NCBI RefSeq assembly: GCF_002135205.1
Contig: NZ_NEFZ01000002.1
Coordinates: forward strand, 558,001-622,000
DNA length: 64,000 bases
Reading direction: 5' to 3'
Origin: Acinetobacter sp. ANC 4204
Lineage (GTDB): Bacteria; Pseudomonadota; Gammaproteobacteria; Pseudomonadales; Moraxellaceae
The notes under the pieces are model-generated. The model saw only the letters and a list, made by a program, of their open reading frames with translations. It did no database searches and had not been told where the DNA came from. Shown in pieces: positions 44,679 to 53,191 of this stretch. Within the stretch, counting starts at the first letter, position 1. Every line of letters starts with the position of its first letter. Both the position numbers and the translations under genes were made by a program.

Positions 44679-45824
44679 CTATTTCAGTTTTGGGTCTAAT
44701 GCATCACGCAATGCATCAGTAAACATTGAAAATGCAGTGACCAGAACCGCCATTGCTACAGAAGCAGCCGCTAACTGCCACCACTTGCCTAAAATCAACT
44801 CACTTTGCGCTTCATTCAACATACTGCCCCATGACACCACACCAACTGGGACACCAAAACCAAGGAAGCTCAAAATCACTTCTGACTTAATAAAGGCCAC
44901 CACTAAAATTGACATTTGAACCAGTGCAATATGACTGACATTGGGAAATATATGCACAAAGATACGTCGGCTATGACTCACCCCAATTGCCTTTGCCGCC
45001 AGCACATATTCCCGCGAAGTATGCTTCATATATTCAGCACGAATTAAACGATATACCCCCGTCCACCCCGTTAAACCCAAAATCAAAACAATGGATAAAA
45101 TGCCTTTTTGTTGTAGTACTGCGGCAATCGCTAGCACCAAGAGCAAATAAGGAATCGAGGTAAAAATGTTATAAAACCAGTTCAAGACATCATCGACCCA
45201 GCCACCAAAATAGCCAGAAATGGCACCTAAAATGGTACCAATCACGACAGCAAGAAAAGCGGCGACCAAGCCAACAATAATTGATGTTTCTGCACCTTTA
45301 ATGGTTTTCAATAAAACACTCTGTCCCCATTTGTCGGCACCTAAAACCAAGCTTGGCTTGAGTTCCGCTTGCTGATCCAACAAATGCCCATCCAAGGCTT
45401 GGTCAATCGCTTTCATGTCTTCGGCTAAAGGATCAACAACCCCATAGTAATCAATAGCACCACCTACACCCTGTTCAGCAGCAATTTCTGCATTGAGCTC
45501 ACGAATCACATCTTTCAAAGGATCAACAGGGTTTTCAGGCACAGCCGCTTCGACTTTTTGCACTTCGCTTTGCGGGAGTGGCACTACAGCTGCCCCGATA
45601 AACGTAGGAGGTGCATAACTCACAGCGACTTCTTTATTCCAGTCTTTTGCAATTAAGCCAGTCGATGACAAAATTAACAGCACCAAATAAAACAACACGA
45701 TCAGAAGTGAAAACATGGCGATGCGATCGCGTTTTAATCGGCGCATAGCGAGTTGCCATAGCCCTGTAGACGCTGTTGCAGGTTCAGCAGTATCTGGTTT
45801 TCTTTTAGTGAGAACACTGAGCAT
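44679..45824 (-). CDS. peptide ABC importer permease, DppC/YejE-like
   Basis: A 381-residue inner-membrane permease. TM1 (FSLLIVLFYLVLLILSST) is followed by a long periplasmic insert of about 120 residues (50-170). The core helices then follow with the EAA loop EYVLAAKAIGVSHSRRIFVHIFPN. The large insert resembles YejE-type permeases more than DppC (about 300 residues). It pairs with the DppB/YejB-like permease encoded 7 bp upstream. Confidence 0.88.
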   Translation of the reverse strand: MLSVLTKRKPDTAEPATASTGLWQLAMRRLKRDRIAMFSLLIVLFYLVLLILSSTGLIAKDWNKEVAVSYAPPTFIGAAVVPLPQSEVQKVEAAVPENPVDPLKDVIRELNAEIAAEQGVGGAIDYYGVVDPLAEDMKAIDQALDGHLLDQQAELKPSLVLGADKWGQSVLLKTIKGAETSIIVGLVAAFLAVVIGTILGAISGYFGGWVDDVLNWFYNIFTSIPYLLLVLAIAAVLQQKGILSIVLILGLTGWTGVYRLIRAEYMKHTSREYVLAAKAIGVSHSRRIFVHIFPNVSHIALVQMSILVVAFIKSEVILSFLGFGVPVGVVSWGSMLNEAQSELILGKWWQLAAASVAMAVLVTAFSMFTDALRDALDPKLK

Positions 45825-45831
45825 AATTCAC

Positions 45832-46770
45832 CTACTTCAACTGTACGCGAGGATCGACCCATTTATAAATCAAATCGGCAATCAAGTTGAAAAACATCGT
45901 TGCGAGGGCAACGTACACAGTAATGGCTTTAATCACAGGAAAATCACTACGCTCTACCGCAATAATGACTTCACGCCCAATGCCCGGAATACCAAAGAAA
46001 CGCTCAATCAAAAATGCACCAATCAACAAAGCAGGTAAACTTGCCATCACGTCTGTAATAATCGGAATTGAGGCATTACGTAGCACATGCACACCTAAAA
46101 TGCGCCGTTCACCAATCCCTTTGGCACGTGCAGTACGAACATAGTCTTGATTAACCTCATCCAAAACAAAACTACGATACAGCCTTAAAGTCGGGGCAAT
46201 ACTGACCACCAACATGATCAGAATAGGCAATAAAGCATATTTAAAGAGGTTTTCGCCAAAGCTATCACTCCAACCTTGGACTGGAAACCAGCTCAACTGA
46301 TAGGCAAAGACATACTGGAAAACAATGATATACACCAAGATACTGATCGACATGCCAATCGTACACAGCATCATCACCATACGATCTGTTAAACTGCCGC
46401 GCACCGCTGCTACCGCCAAAGCCAACACAATAGAAATGATGGTCTGTAAAATCGTCAGTGGAATGAGCAAAGTCAGCGAAGGCCCGAGTCGTGTCGTAAT
46501 GATTTGCGATACTGACTCTCCTGTACTCCAACTCAGCCCATAATCAAAAGTCAAAATCTGCTTAATGAAAATCCACAGTTGCACATAATAGGGCTGATCG
46601 ACCCCAAGCTGCTGTCGGATATTTTCAATCTGTTCAGGGTTCGACATTTTCCCTGCCAAAATATAGGCAGGGTCACCACCTACCCAGTTAAACAAGAAGA
46701 AAATCAGCAACACCACCCCAAGCATGGTCGGGATCATTTGCCAAATTCGGCGAATAATATATGCCAGCAT
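45832..46770 (-). CDS. peptide ABC importer permease, DppB/YejB-like
   Basis: A 312-residue permease with six predicted helices. MLAYIIRRIWQMIPTMLGVVLLIFFLF is the classic DppB-family start. The loop PEQIENIRQQLGVDQPYYVQ and the EAA motif DYVRTARAKGIGERRILGVHVLRN are present, and it ends YKWVDPRVQLK. It forms the transmembrane pore with the next gene product. It begins 11 bp after the M3 peptidase stop, so the peptidase is embedded in the transporter operon. Confidence 0.92.
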   Translation of the reverse strand: MLAYIIRRIWQMIPTMLGVVLLIFFLFNWVGGDPAYILAGKMSNPEQIENIRQQLGVDQPYYVQLWIFIKQILTFDYGLSWSTGESVSQIITTRLGPSLTLLIPLTILQTIISIVLALAVAAVRGSLTDRMVMMLCTIGMSISILVYIIVFQYVFAYQLSWFPVQGWSDSFGENLFKYALLPILIMLVVSIAPTLRLYRSFVLDEVNQDYVRTARAKGIGERRILGVHVLRNASIPIITDVMASLPALLIGAFLIERFFGIPGIGREVIIAVERSDFPVIKAITVYVALATMFFNLIADLIYKWVDPRVQLK

Positions 46771-46781
46771 AAAAATGCCCC

Positions 46782-48800
46782 TTATTTCACCCGTTGACCG
46801 GTAATTTCATCGAAAAAGGCTTTGTTATCAGGCTCACGACCCAAAAAGTCTTTGACCAATGCTTTGGCAGGTTTTTGCCCCCCTTGGGACAAAATCGTTT
46901 GACGATAGTGCTGCCCCACTTCAGGGTTATTTAAGTTATCACCAAAGGCTGAAAGCATGTCCAATGCCATCACCTCTGACCACATATAGCCGTAATAACC
47001 GACTTGATAACCACCCATGATGTGACCAAACTGCCCTGGAAACTCAGTGGTCGGAACATAACCCAAAGCCGTTGCACCTTCCATTTTTTCCCAAACCTTT
47101 AAGGGCTGAACCTCTCGTGCATCACTGCCATGTAGTGCCATGTCATACTGTGCATACAACGTCTGACGTGCATAATGTAAACCGCGTCCATAGCTATGCA
47201 CGGCATTGAGCTTAGTAATCAATGCATCATCCACACGTGGGCAGTCAGGTTTACAATAATCTGCCACCTTGGACAAAGTCTCTTTGCGTCGTGCCCATTC
47301 CTCATACATTTGTGAAGGTGCTTCGACAAAGTCTCGCTCAACCGAAGTTCCTGACTGAGATGAGAAACGTGTGTTGGATAAAATGCCATGCAACGCATGA
47401 CCAAACTCATGTACAAAAGTTTCTAACTCATCGCTATTTAAACCATTACGGTTAAAGTTGGTGACCAATGCTGAAATCGGTTTGCGCCCAGTTAGGCTAC
47501 TACCACCATAAACACCCCACACAGCAGCATGCCCATATTTGCCTTTACGTGGAAATTTATCCATATATAAACCGCCGAGCAGTTGCCCAGTCTTGGCATC
47601 GGTCACATCGTAATATTCCACTTCATCTTGCCAAACCTCAACTTTGGCAGGCTTAAACTTGATGCCATACAAGTTTTCAGAAATCGCAAACAGCCAATCT
47701 TGAGAAGCTTGAGTTGGGAAATACTGACGTAGCTGCTCTTGGTCGACCTGATACTTGGCTTTGCGTAATTTTTCACTCCAATATGCTTCGCTCCAACGCT
47801 CAATACTGGCTTGCTCAACAGGGATATTTAGACTTTGTGCTTTAAACTCACGTAAAGTCTGAACTTCCTTTTTCTCTAGGGGCGCCACGGTAGCATGCAC
47901 CTCTGCCAAGAATTTATTCACGGTTTCAGGGTTTTTCGCCATCCGACTTTGTAGTACCCACTCGGCATAACTGGACTTACCAAACAGTTGTGCTAGCTCA
48001 TAACGTAAGTCCATGGCTTGCTTCAGCAGCGCTAGATTTTTCTCACCGCCACGTCGGGTAAATGCAATTTGATAACGCTTACGTGCGTCATCGTTATCTG
48101 CCAACTCCATAAAAGGACGATAATCTGGATACTCAAACCCGAGTAAATAATTACCCTTGTCATTTTTCTTTAAGCCGTCGATATAACTTTGTGGCAGGCC
48201 TTTTAGCTCATCTGGGCTAAATTCGAGTTTTTCAGGATTATCACGTACATTACGTGCATACTCTTGTTCAATTTTTGCCAGTTCATCAAAAATCGCTTTT
48301 AAGCGTGCTTGTTTATCTGCTGAAAGCTGTATCCCTGTTTTTTCAAAACCTTCCAAAATATCTTCACGGAACTTGGCTTCAATTGGATCAGCAATTTTAA
48401 CTTTTTTAATTTGTTGATATAGCTTTGGATTTTGATAAACATCGGTTTGGAATTGGCTAATTTTAATTTCACAGTCTTCAGCCGCTTTACGCAGTGCCTC
48501 ATCAGGGTCAACATTGCTATACAGACCAATCGGGCCATAAAAATCTTCAAATGATGCAAAAATATGATCCCATTCGGCCAATACAGGCGCTGCTGCCGTT
48601 TCGTTTTTAAGGGGCTTATTTTCAAACGCTTTGAGTTGCTTTTTCACATCCGCAATTTTGGCATTACACCGCGCAGGGATATCTTTGGCTTGAAAGCTCG
48701 GCAAGGTTTGGCGCTGTGCTGTTTCAGCCAAAACAATCTGACTCATCCCTAAACCTAACATGCACAATGCGGTGAATTTAAAATGTTGCTTTTTCATCAT
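46782..48800 (-). CDS. exported M3-family zinc metallopeptidase (Dcp/oligopeptidase-like)
   Basis: A 672-residue thimet-type oligopeptidase. The zinc motif HEFGHALHG lies near residue 463, followed by the downstream FVEAPSQMYEEW glutamate. Unlike cytosolic OpdA or Dcp, it starts with a signal peptide (KFTALCMLGLGMSQIVLA, cleavage near residue 25), so it should act in the periplasm or envelope. It would trim oligopeptides to sizes the ABC permease accepts. It sits between the binding proteins and the permeases, an arrangement that strongly supports a joint role in peptide use. Confidence 0.88.
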   Translation of the reverse strand: MMKKQHFKFTALCMLGLGMSQIVLAETAQRQTLPSFQAKDIPARCNAKIADVKKQLKAFENKPLKNETAAAPVLAEWDHIFASFEDFYGPIGLYSNVDPDEALRKAAEDCEIKISQFQTDVYQNPKLYQQIKKVKIADPIEAKFREDILEGFEKTGIQLSADKQARLKAIFDELAKIEQEYARNVRDNPEKLEFSPDELKGLPQSYIDGLKKNDKGNYLLGFEYPDYRPFMELADNDDARKRYQIAFTRRGGEKNLALLKQAMDLRYELAQLFGKSSYAEWVLQSRMAKNPETVNKFLAEVHATVAPLEKKEVQTLREFKAQSLNIPVEQASIERWSEAYWSEKLRKAKYQVDQEQLRQYFPTQASQDWLFAISENLYGIKFKPAKVEVWQDEVEYYDVTDAKTGQLLGGLYMDKFPRKGKYGHAAVWGVYGGSSLTGRKPISALVTNFNRNGLNSDELETFVHEFGHALHGILSNTRFSSQSGTSVERDFVEAPSQMYEEWARRKETLSKVADYCKPDCPRVDDALITKLNAVHSYGRGLHYARQTLYAQYDMALHGSDAREVQPLKVWEKMEGATALGYVPTTEFPGQFGHIMGGYQVGYYGYMWSEVMALDMLSAFGDNLNNPEVGQHYRQTILSQGGQKPAKALVKDFLGREPDNKAFFDEITGQRVK

Positions 48801-48821
48801 GACTCCAGTTTTATTTAATTT

Positions 48822-50630
48822 CTATTTCTTCAAATCAATATCTATATACATCCACTCTGCGGGCAGTATGGGATGCTTTTTAAATCCAATCACACGCGGT
48901 TGTGCCAAGATATTTCGATAACGCGCGCCAATCACCTGCACAGGCATATACACTTCCAGCAGGCGTGACATTTTGGCGTAGATCGCATCGCGCTCTGGAC
49001 TCGGTGTCATCTTCTGAGCTTGTTCATATAAGCGGTCATATTCAGGAATTTTGGCACAGCCATTGTTGGTGATCTTGATGTTCTTGCCATAAAACAACTG
49101 CATAAAGTTATCTGCATCAGGATAGTCTGCTATCCATGCTGATGCCTTAAACATGGTTTTACACTGTTTTTCTAATTTCAAAGCTTCAGCAAAAGGCAGA
49201 GACTTGGTGGTCATTTTGATTTTGATGCTATCTAAAGTTTTTTTCCAAAACTCGGCCTGTTGTTGACTGCGTAAATTATTACCCGAAAGTGTCATCTCAA
49301 TCAGCAAAGGTTTGCCATTCGGCTGAGTACGCCAACCATCAGCAGCGACTTTATAGTGATAACGATCTAACAATAAATTTGCTGCTTTGACTGAATAAGG
49401 AATGCTACTTCGATAATTGGGATCGTAACCAATGACACCACTTGGAATCGGTGCTTGCAGTTTTTGCGCATCACCTTTTTGTAAAATATTGATATAGTTA
49501 TCGGCTGAAAAAGCCATCGCCATAGCACGGCGCAGGGCAATTTTATCTTTACTTAAACCGCCAACCACTGGGTTTTGCATATTCCAATAATGATAGTCAA
49601 TCGAAGGGTCCGTGATCCTTGACAACTGTACGCCTTTCTTGACCAATTCCTGTTTTAACTTTCCATCTTGTAAGGCCTGAACTGTCAGCTCACCATCAAG
49701 GGCAAACAAATCTACTTCATCTTTAATAAATGACAACCATCGCGACTGGCCCTCTTCCATCACTTGAATATCAATCACCCCTATTTGTGGCATCTTTTTG
49801 CCTTGCATGGCTTTGACGATTTTTTGGTCTTCAGGCGTACTGGCCTTAAAGTTCCAAACAAAACTTCGGAAATCAGGATTGGCCTTTAAAATAATCCGCG
49901 AACCTGGCGTCCAACGGCTGAGCATATATGGCCCTGTGCCTATTGGATGCCCCATCACAAAACCCGCTTTGTCACGATATTTTTCGATGACTTCCCGTGC
50001 AACTGCACCTGCAGGCTGATGCGCAAGCAGCATCGGAAAGTTCTGATCGGGGCTAGTCAGACGAATGACCAAGGTATAACGGTCTGGTGTTTGTAAGCCT
50101 GCGATAGGTTGGTCGTAATTGAATTTCCCTGTTTTCTGTGCTTGTTTCAGCAAAGCCTCCATCCCTAAGATTCGCCCATCAAGCAACCAACTGTTGGGTG
50201 AACGCAAGCTCGGATCCAGTAAACGCTTAAAGGTATATACATAATCGGCCGAAGTCAGCTCACGCTTTTTACCTTTAAACACGGGGTCAGCAGCAAAATA
50301 AATCCCCTTTTGCAAACGAATGGTATAGGTCAATCCATCTGCACTCACCTCAGGTAAAGCCACAGCTGTTCGTGGTACCAATTTCGCAGGTGAGGCCAAA
50401 TAATCGTAAGTAAATAAAGTTTCAAAAATCGAACCGTTGACATGGGCCGAGTACAAGTCATGCACGCCCGCAGGGTCAAAGCCTGTTTCAGCTACAGGAA
50501 AAACATAACGTAAAACTTTTTTCGGGTCGGCAGGACTTTGTGCAAAACTGGAAACTGAACTACTCAGCAGAATGCTGCCTGCCAGAATGCTCAGCCCCCA
50601 TCGTTTAAATTTCTGATTTAGATTTTTCAT
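48822..50630 (-). CDS. family-5 peptide-binding protein of ABC importer, copy 1
   Basis: A 602-residue periplasmic solute-binding protein with a signal peptide (GLSILAGSILLSSSVSSFA). SBP_bac_5 landmarks are LRYVFPVAETGFDPAGVHD, VSADGLTYTIRLQKGIYF and the C-terminal FKASAWIADYPDADNFMQLFYG. It lacks a lipobox, so it is soluble. It is a paralogue of the 599-residue protein encoded 14 bp upstream, sharing the motif order (KKMPQIG, EEGQSRWL versus EEEQSRWL) but clearly diverged. The two copies probably accept different peptides. Confidence 0.9.
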   Translation of the reverse strand: MKNLNQKFKRWGLSILAGSILLSSSVSSFAQSPADPKKVLRYVFPVAETGFDPAGVHDLYSAHVNGSIFETLFTYDYLASPAKLVPRTAVALPEVSADGLTYTIRLQKGIYFAADPVFKGKKRELTSADYVYTFKRLLDPSLRSPNSWLLDGRILGMEALLKQAQKTGKFNYDQPIAGLQTPDRYTLVIRLTSPDQNFPMLLAHQPAGAVAREVIEKYRDKAGFVMGHPIGTGPYMLSRWTPGSRIILKANPDFRSFVWNFKASTPEDQKIVKAMQGKKMPQIGVIDIQVMEEGQSRWLSFIKDEVDLFALDGELTVQALQDGKLKQELVKKGVQLSRITDPSIDYHYWNMQNPVVGGLSKDKIALRRAMAMAFSADNYINILQKGDAQKLQAPIPSGVIGYDPNYRSSIPYSVKAANLLLDRYHYKVAADGWRTQPNGKPLLIEMTLSGNNLRSQQQAEFWKKTLDSIKIKMTTKSLPFAEALKLEKQCKTMFKASAWIADYPDADNFMQLFYGKNIKITNNGCAKIPEYDRLYEQAQKMTPSPERDAIYAKMSRLLEVYMPVQVIGARYRNILAQPRVIGFKKHPILPAEWMYIDIDLKK

Positions 50631-50643
50631 TGTGTTCGATATC

Positions 50644-52443
50644 TCAATTATTTTTTATGGGCTGAATATCAAGATATTGCCAGTTGGTATTCATCATCGG
50701 ATGGGCTTTAAACCCCTGAACTTGTGGATGTAACAACCAATTTCGAATGCGACTGTTATGAATAATCCATGGATTATCCGCTTCAATTTGGCGACTGAGT
50801 TTTTCATAAAATGGTTGTCGCTGAGGTGGTGGGAGTGCCATCGCCTGTATATAAAGTGCATCATAGGCTTTGGACTGGTAGCAACTGAGATTGCCCTGCG
50901 TCGAATTGGGTCCATACAGCAGTTGGGCAAAGTTTTCCCCTTCAGGATAATCCGCAATCCAAGCCCCACCCCAAACCATATATTTACATTGCATCGCAGC
51001 TTTTAAGTTATCGGCAAAATTACTCACGATAAAATCAGCACGGATACCAATGGCATCTAAATTTTTCTTCCACAGTTCAGACTGAATCACGGAACTGGAA
51101 CTATTTTCGGTCATAAACTTGAGTGTTAGAGGTTGACCATTGGGTAGGCTGCGATAGCCATCTGCAGCTTTTTTATAACCGAAACGATCCAGTAATTTAT
51201 TCGCCAAGAGCGGGTTATAAGCCACGCTGCTGCGATAGTTGGGATTAAAACCTTGTACCCCCTCAGGCACCAACATTTCAGACTTCACTGCCTGCCCTTT
51301 ATACAGTTGTTTAATGGCTTCTGCTTGGTTATAGGCCAAACTAATCGCGCGTCTTAATGCAACTTTTTCAAGCCCAAAACCACCCACTGTAGGATCTTGC
51401 ATATTAAACATGGTGTAGGTGATTTCAGCGTCTTTATTGGGGAAATGCTGAATGCCCTGCTTGACCAGTTCAGGTTTGAGTTGCTTACCATTCAAGGCTT
51501 GTGGCACCGCATTGGACGTGAGTTTATCAAAGTCGAGTTGTCCCGATTTAAATGCAAGCCAACGTGACTGCTCTTCTTCAATAATACTGACATTGACTTT
51601 ACCAATTTGCGGCATTTTTTTGCCTTGCATCTCTTTGGCCAGACGCTTGTCCCAACTCGAACCTGTAGGTTTAAAGTTCCAAATAAAACCACGGTATTTC
51701 GGGTTAGCCACCAGCTCAATACGACTCCGCGGTACATATTTACTCAACTGATAAGGTCCTGTCCCCACTGGATGCTGCGCAATTCGATCCCCATAAAACT
51801 CCACTACTTCCCGTGCTGTTCCGCCAAATGTGGCATAAGCCAAGATATAGGGAAAGTTATAGTCTGGACGGGTTAATGTGATTTGTAGTGTGTATTTATC
51901 AATCGCCTTTAGGCCAGAAATCGTAGCATCATAATTAAACTGACCTGTTTTCTTGGCTTGGGCAACAGCAGCATCTCCACCGACAATCTTACCTTCAATA
52001 AATGAATAGGTCGGTGAGCGGTTTTTCGGGTCCATAATTCGCATCATGGAATAAATATAATCCTGCGCAACCAACTCTCGCGGTTTCCCTTTGAATGCCG
52101 CGTCATCACTGAAATAAATCTTGGGCTGAATTTTAAAGGTATAGACTTTGCCCTCTTGTTCTATTTTTGGCATCGACACTGCGGTATTTGGCACCAATTG
52201 AGCAGGGCGTGCCAAATAATCGTATTTTAAAAGCGGTTCAAAAATGGCTTGGGCAATACTGCCACTATAGAAATTATAAGTTTTAACCGTATCAAAACCA
52301 TCATCGGGGGCTTCATAGGCAATATTTAATATTTTATTTGGATCCGCAGGTGACTTTGCATAAGCGGAAACACCGAAACCTATCACAAGGGATAAAGCAG
52401 CAACCTTAAAATTTTTTGAATTCAAGTCCGTACCTATACACAT
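50644..52443 (-). CDS. family-5 peptide-binding protein of ABC importer, copy 2 (operon start)
   Basis: A 599-residue solute-binding protein. The frame starts MCIGTDLNSKNFKVAAL; a TTG at residue 7 would give LNSKNFK, closer to the paralogue's MKNLNQKFK, so the start is uncertain. The signal peptide runs to SAYA. Landmarks are LNIAYEAPDDGFDTVKTYN, VYTFKIQPKIYF and WGGAWIADYPEGENFAQLLYG. It is the first gene of the operon, divergent from the TonB receptor across a 748-bp AT-rich spacer. Confidence 0.9.
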   Translation of the reverse strand: MCIGTDLNSKNFKVAALSLVIGFGVSAYAKSPADPNKILNIAYEAPDDGFDTVKTYNFYSGSIAQAIFEPLLKYDYLARPAQLVPNTAVSMPKIEQEGKVYTFKIQPKIYFSDDAAFKGKPRELVAQDYIYSMMRIMDPKNRSPTYSFIEGKIVGGDAAVAQAKKTGQFNYDATISGLKAIDKYTLQITLTRPDYNFPYILAYATFGGTAREVVEFYGDRIAQHPVGTGPYQLSKYVPRSRIELVANPKYRGFIWNFKPTGSSWDKRLAKEMQGKKMPQIGKVNVSIIEEEQSRWLAFKSGQLDFDKLTSNAVPQALNGKQLKPELVKQGIQHFPNKDAEITYTMFNMQDPTVGGFGLEKVALRRAISLAYNQAEAIKQLYKGQAVKSEMLVPEGVQGFNPNYRSSVAYNPLLANKLLDRFGYKKAADGYRSLPNGQPLTLKFMTENSSSSVIQSELWKKNLDAIGIRADFIVSNFADNLKAAMQCKYMVWGGAWIADYPEGENFAQLLYGPNSTQGNLSCYQSKAYDALYIQAMALPPPQRQPFYEKLSRQIEADNPWIIHNSRIRNWLLHPQVQGFKAHPMMNTNWQYLDIQPIKNN

Positions 52444-52482
52444 ATTTTTTAAGCCATGTTATCTCATGCAAAGCATGGTCAA

Positions 52483-52520
52483 TTTGTCAGTGTTCTTTCT
52501 CCCAACATCACACTGACAAA
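52483..52520. repeat. inverted repeat upstream of the ABC operon
   Basis: TTTGTCAGTG (52483-52492) and CACTGACAAA (52511-52520) are perfect arms with an 18-base spacer, 40-77 bp before the first binding-protein gene. It may be an operator or a leader hairpin. T runs do not follow it in the operon's direction, so it is not a terminator. Confidence 0.5.
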
Positions 52521-52888
52521 AAAAATAAACACAAGCCCATGTTTTATAAATTAAATTTTAGTTTTTAAAAATAAAAAACAACCATGGACATCTATTCACC
52601 ACAGCGATAAAGCGAATATCATGCCACGCTTATTTTTTTATGATTCTAATTTAACATTTTGCAGGAAAAATACATGCTTATTAATTAGTTATAAAAATTG
52701 CGCTAAAAACACCAAGATACATTTTGCCAATTAGTAGCCATTTTTAAATATTCACTTTACATAAACTGTTGCACAGATTTAATACACCAATGATTCAAAC
52801 ATGAACATTACAAGTTAGAATAAAAAGCCTAATGTTATACATAAGGTACTGTTTTAATTTAATTAAAATAAAATAAGCGATAGGATTA

Positions 52889-52920
52889 TTTTTTGAATTT
52901 TTTATTAAAAATTCAAAAAA
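52889..52920. repeat. AT-rich perfect inverted repeat, 14-bp arms
   Basis: TTTTTTGAATTTTT (52889-52902) and AAAAATTCAAAAAA (52907-52920) surround TATT. It is in the middle of the divergent spacer. It could be a cruciform or a site for an AT-binding protein; function unknown. Confidence 0.45.
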
Positions 52921-53120
52921 AGACGACTCATTTTAGATCATTTATTATATGAATAATCATTTTATGACTATTTTTTGATCTATTTATAAGTAATTTTTTG
53001 CCATTTAAAATCCACAATTAATCAAAATATGGAGGAAAATTACATAAAAGATAACAAAACATAAAATAAAACAATATATTCCAATAACTTAATTCACAGT
53101 CTTTTGCATATCACCAAAAG

Positions 53121-53137
53121 TTGGCATTTGCCTTGCA
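53121..53137 (+). promoter_or_regulatory. sigma-54 (-24/-12) promoter for TonB-dependent receptor
   Basis: TTGGCATTTGCCTTGCA matches the RpoN consensus closely (TTGGCA, six bases, TTGCA), with ten bases between GG and GC. It lies 55 bp before the receptor start, so transcription would begin about 40 bp upstream of the ATG. Confidence 0.75.
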
Positions 53138-53191
53138 ATCCCCCTGCACAGCAATACCGCTAAATATACAAAAAGAAGGGTTGAATTTACG

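Larger units (their letters stand above)
52444..53191. other. 748-bp AT-rich divergent control region
   Basis: No gene is seen. It contains two inverted repeats (52483-52520 and 52889-52920) and, near the right end, a sigma-54-type promoter. A TTGACC/TAACAT pair on the minus strand around 52460-52482 could be a sigma-70 promoter for the ABC operon, though the spacing is short. Confidence 0.5.

Noticed and set aside
52467..52482. Minus-strand TTGACC/TTTGCA as a sigma-54 promoter for the ABC operon
   Set aside because: The -24 GG is TG and the conserved CA is missing, so the match is poor. A sigma-70 reading is no worse.
52946..52964. Fur-box-like stretch around AATAATCATT upstream of the TonB receptor
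   Set aside because: About 13 of 19 positions match, in very AT-rich DNA, and it lies over 200 bp from the gene and upstream of the better sigma-54 promoter; chance is likely.
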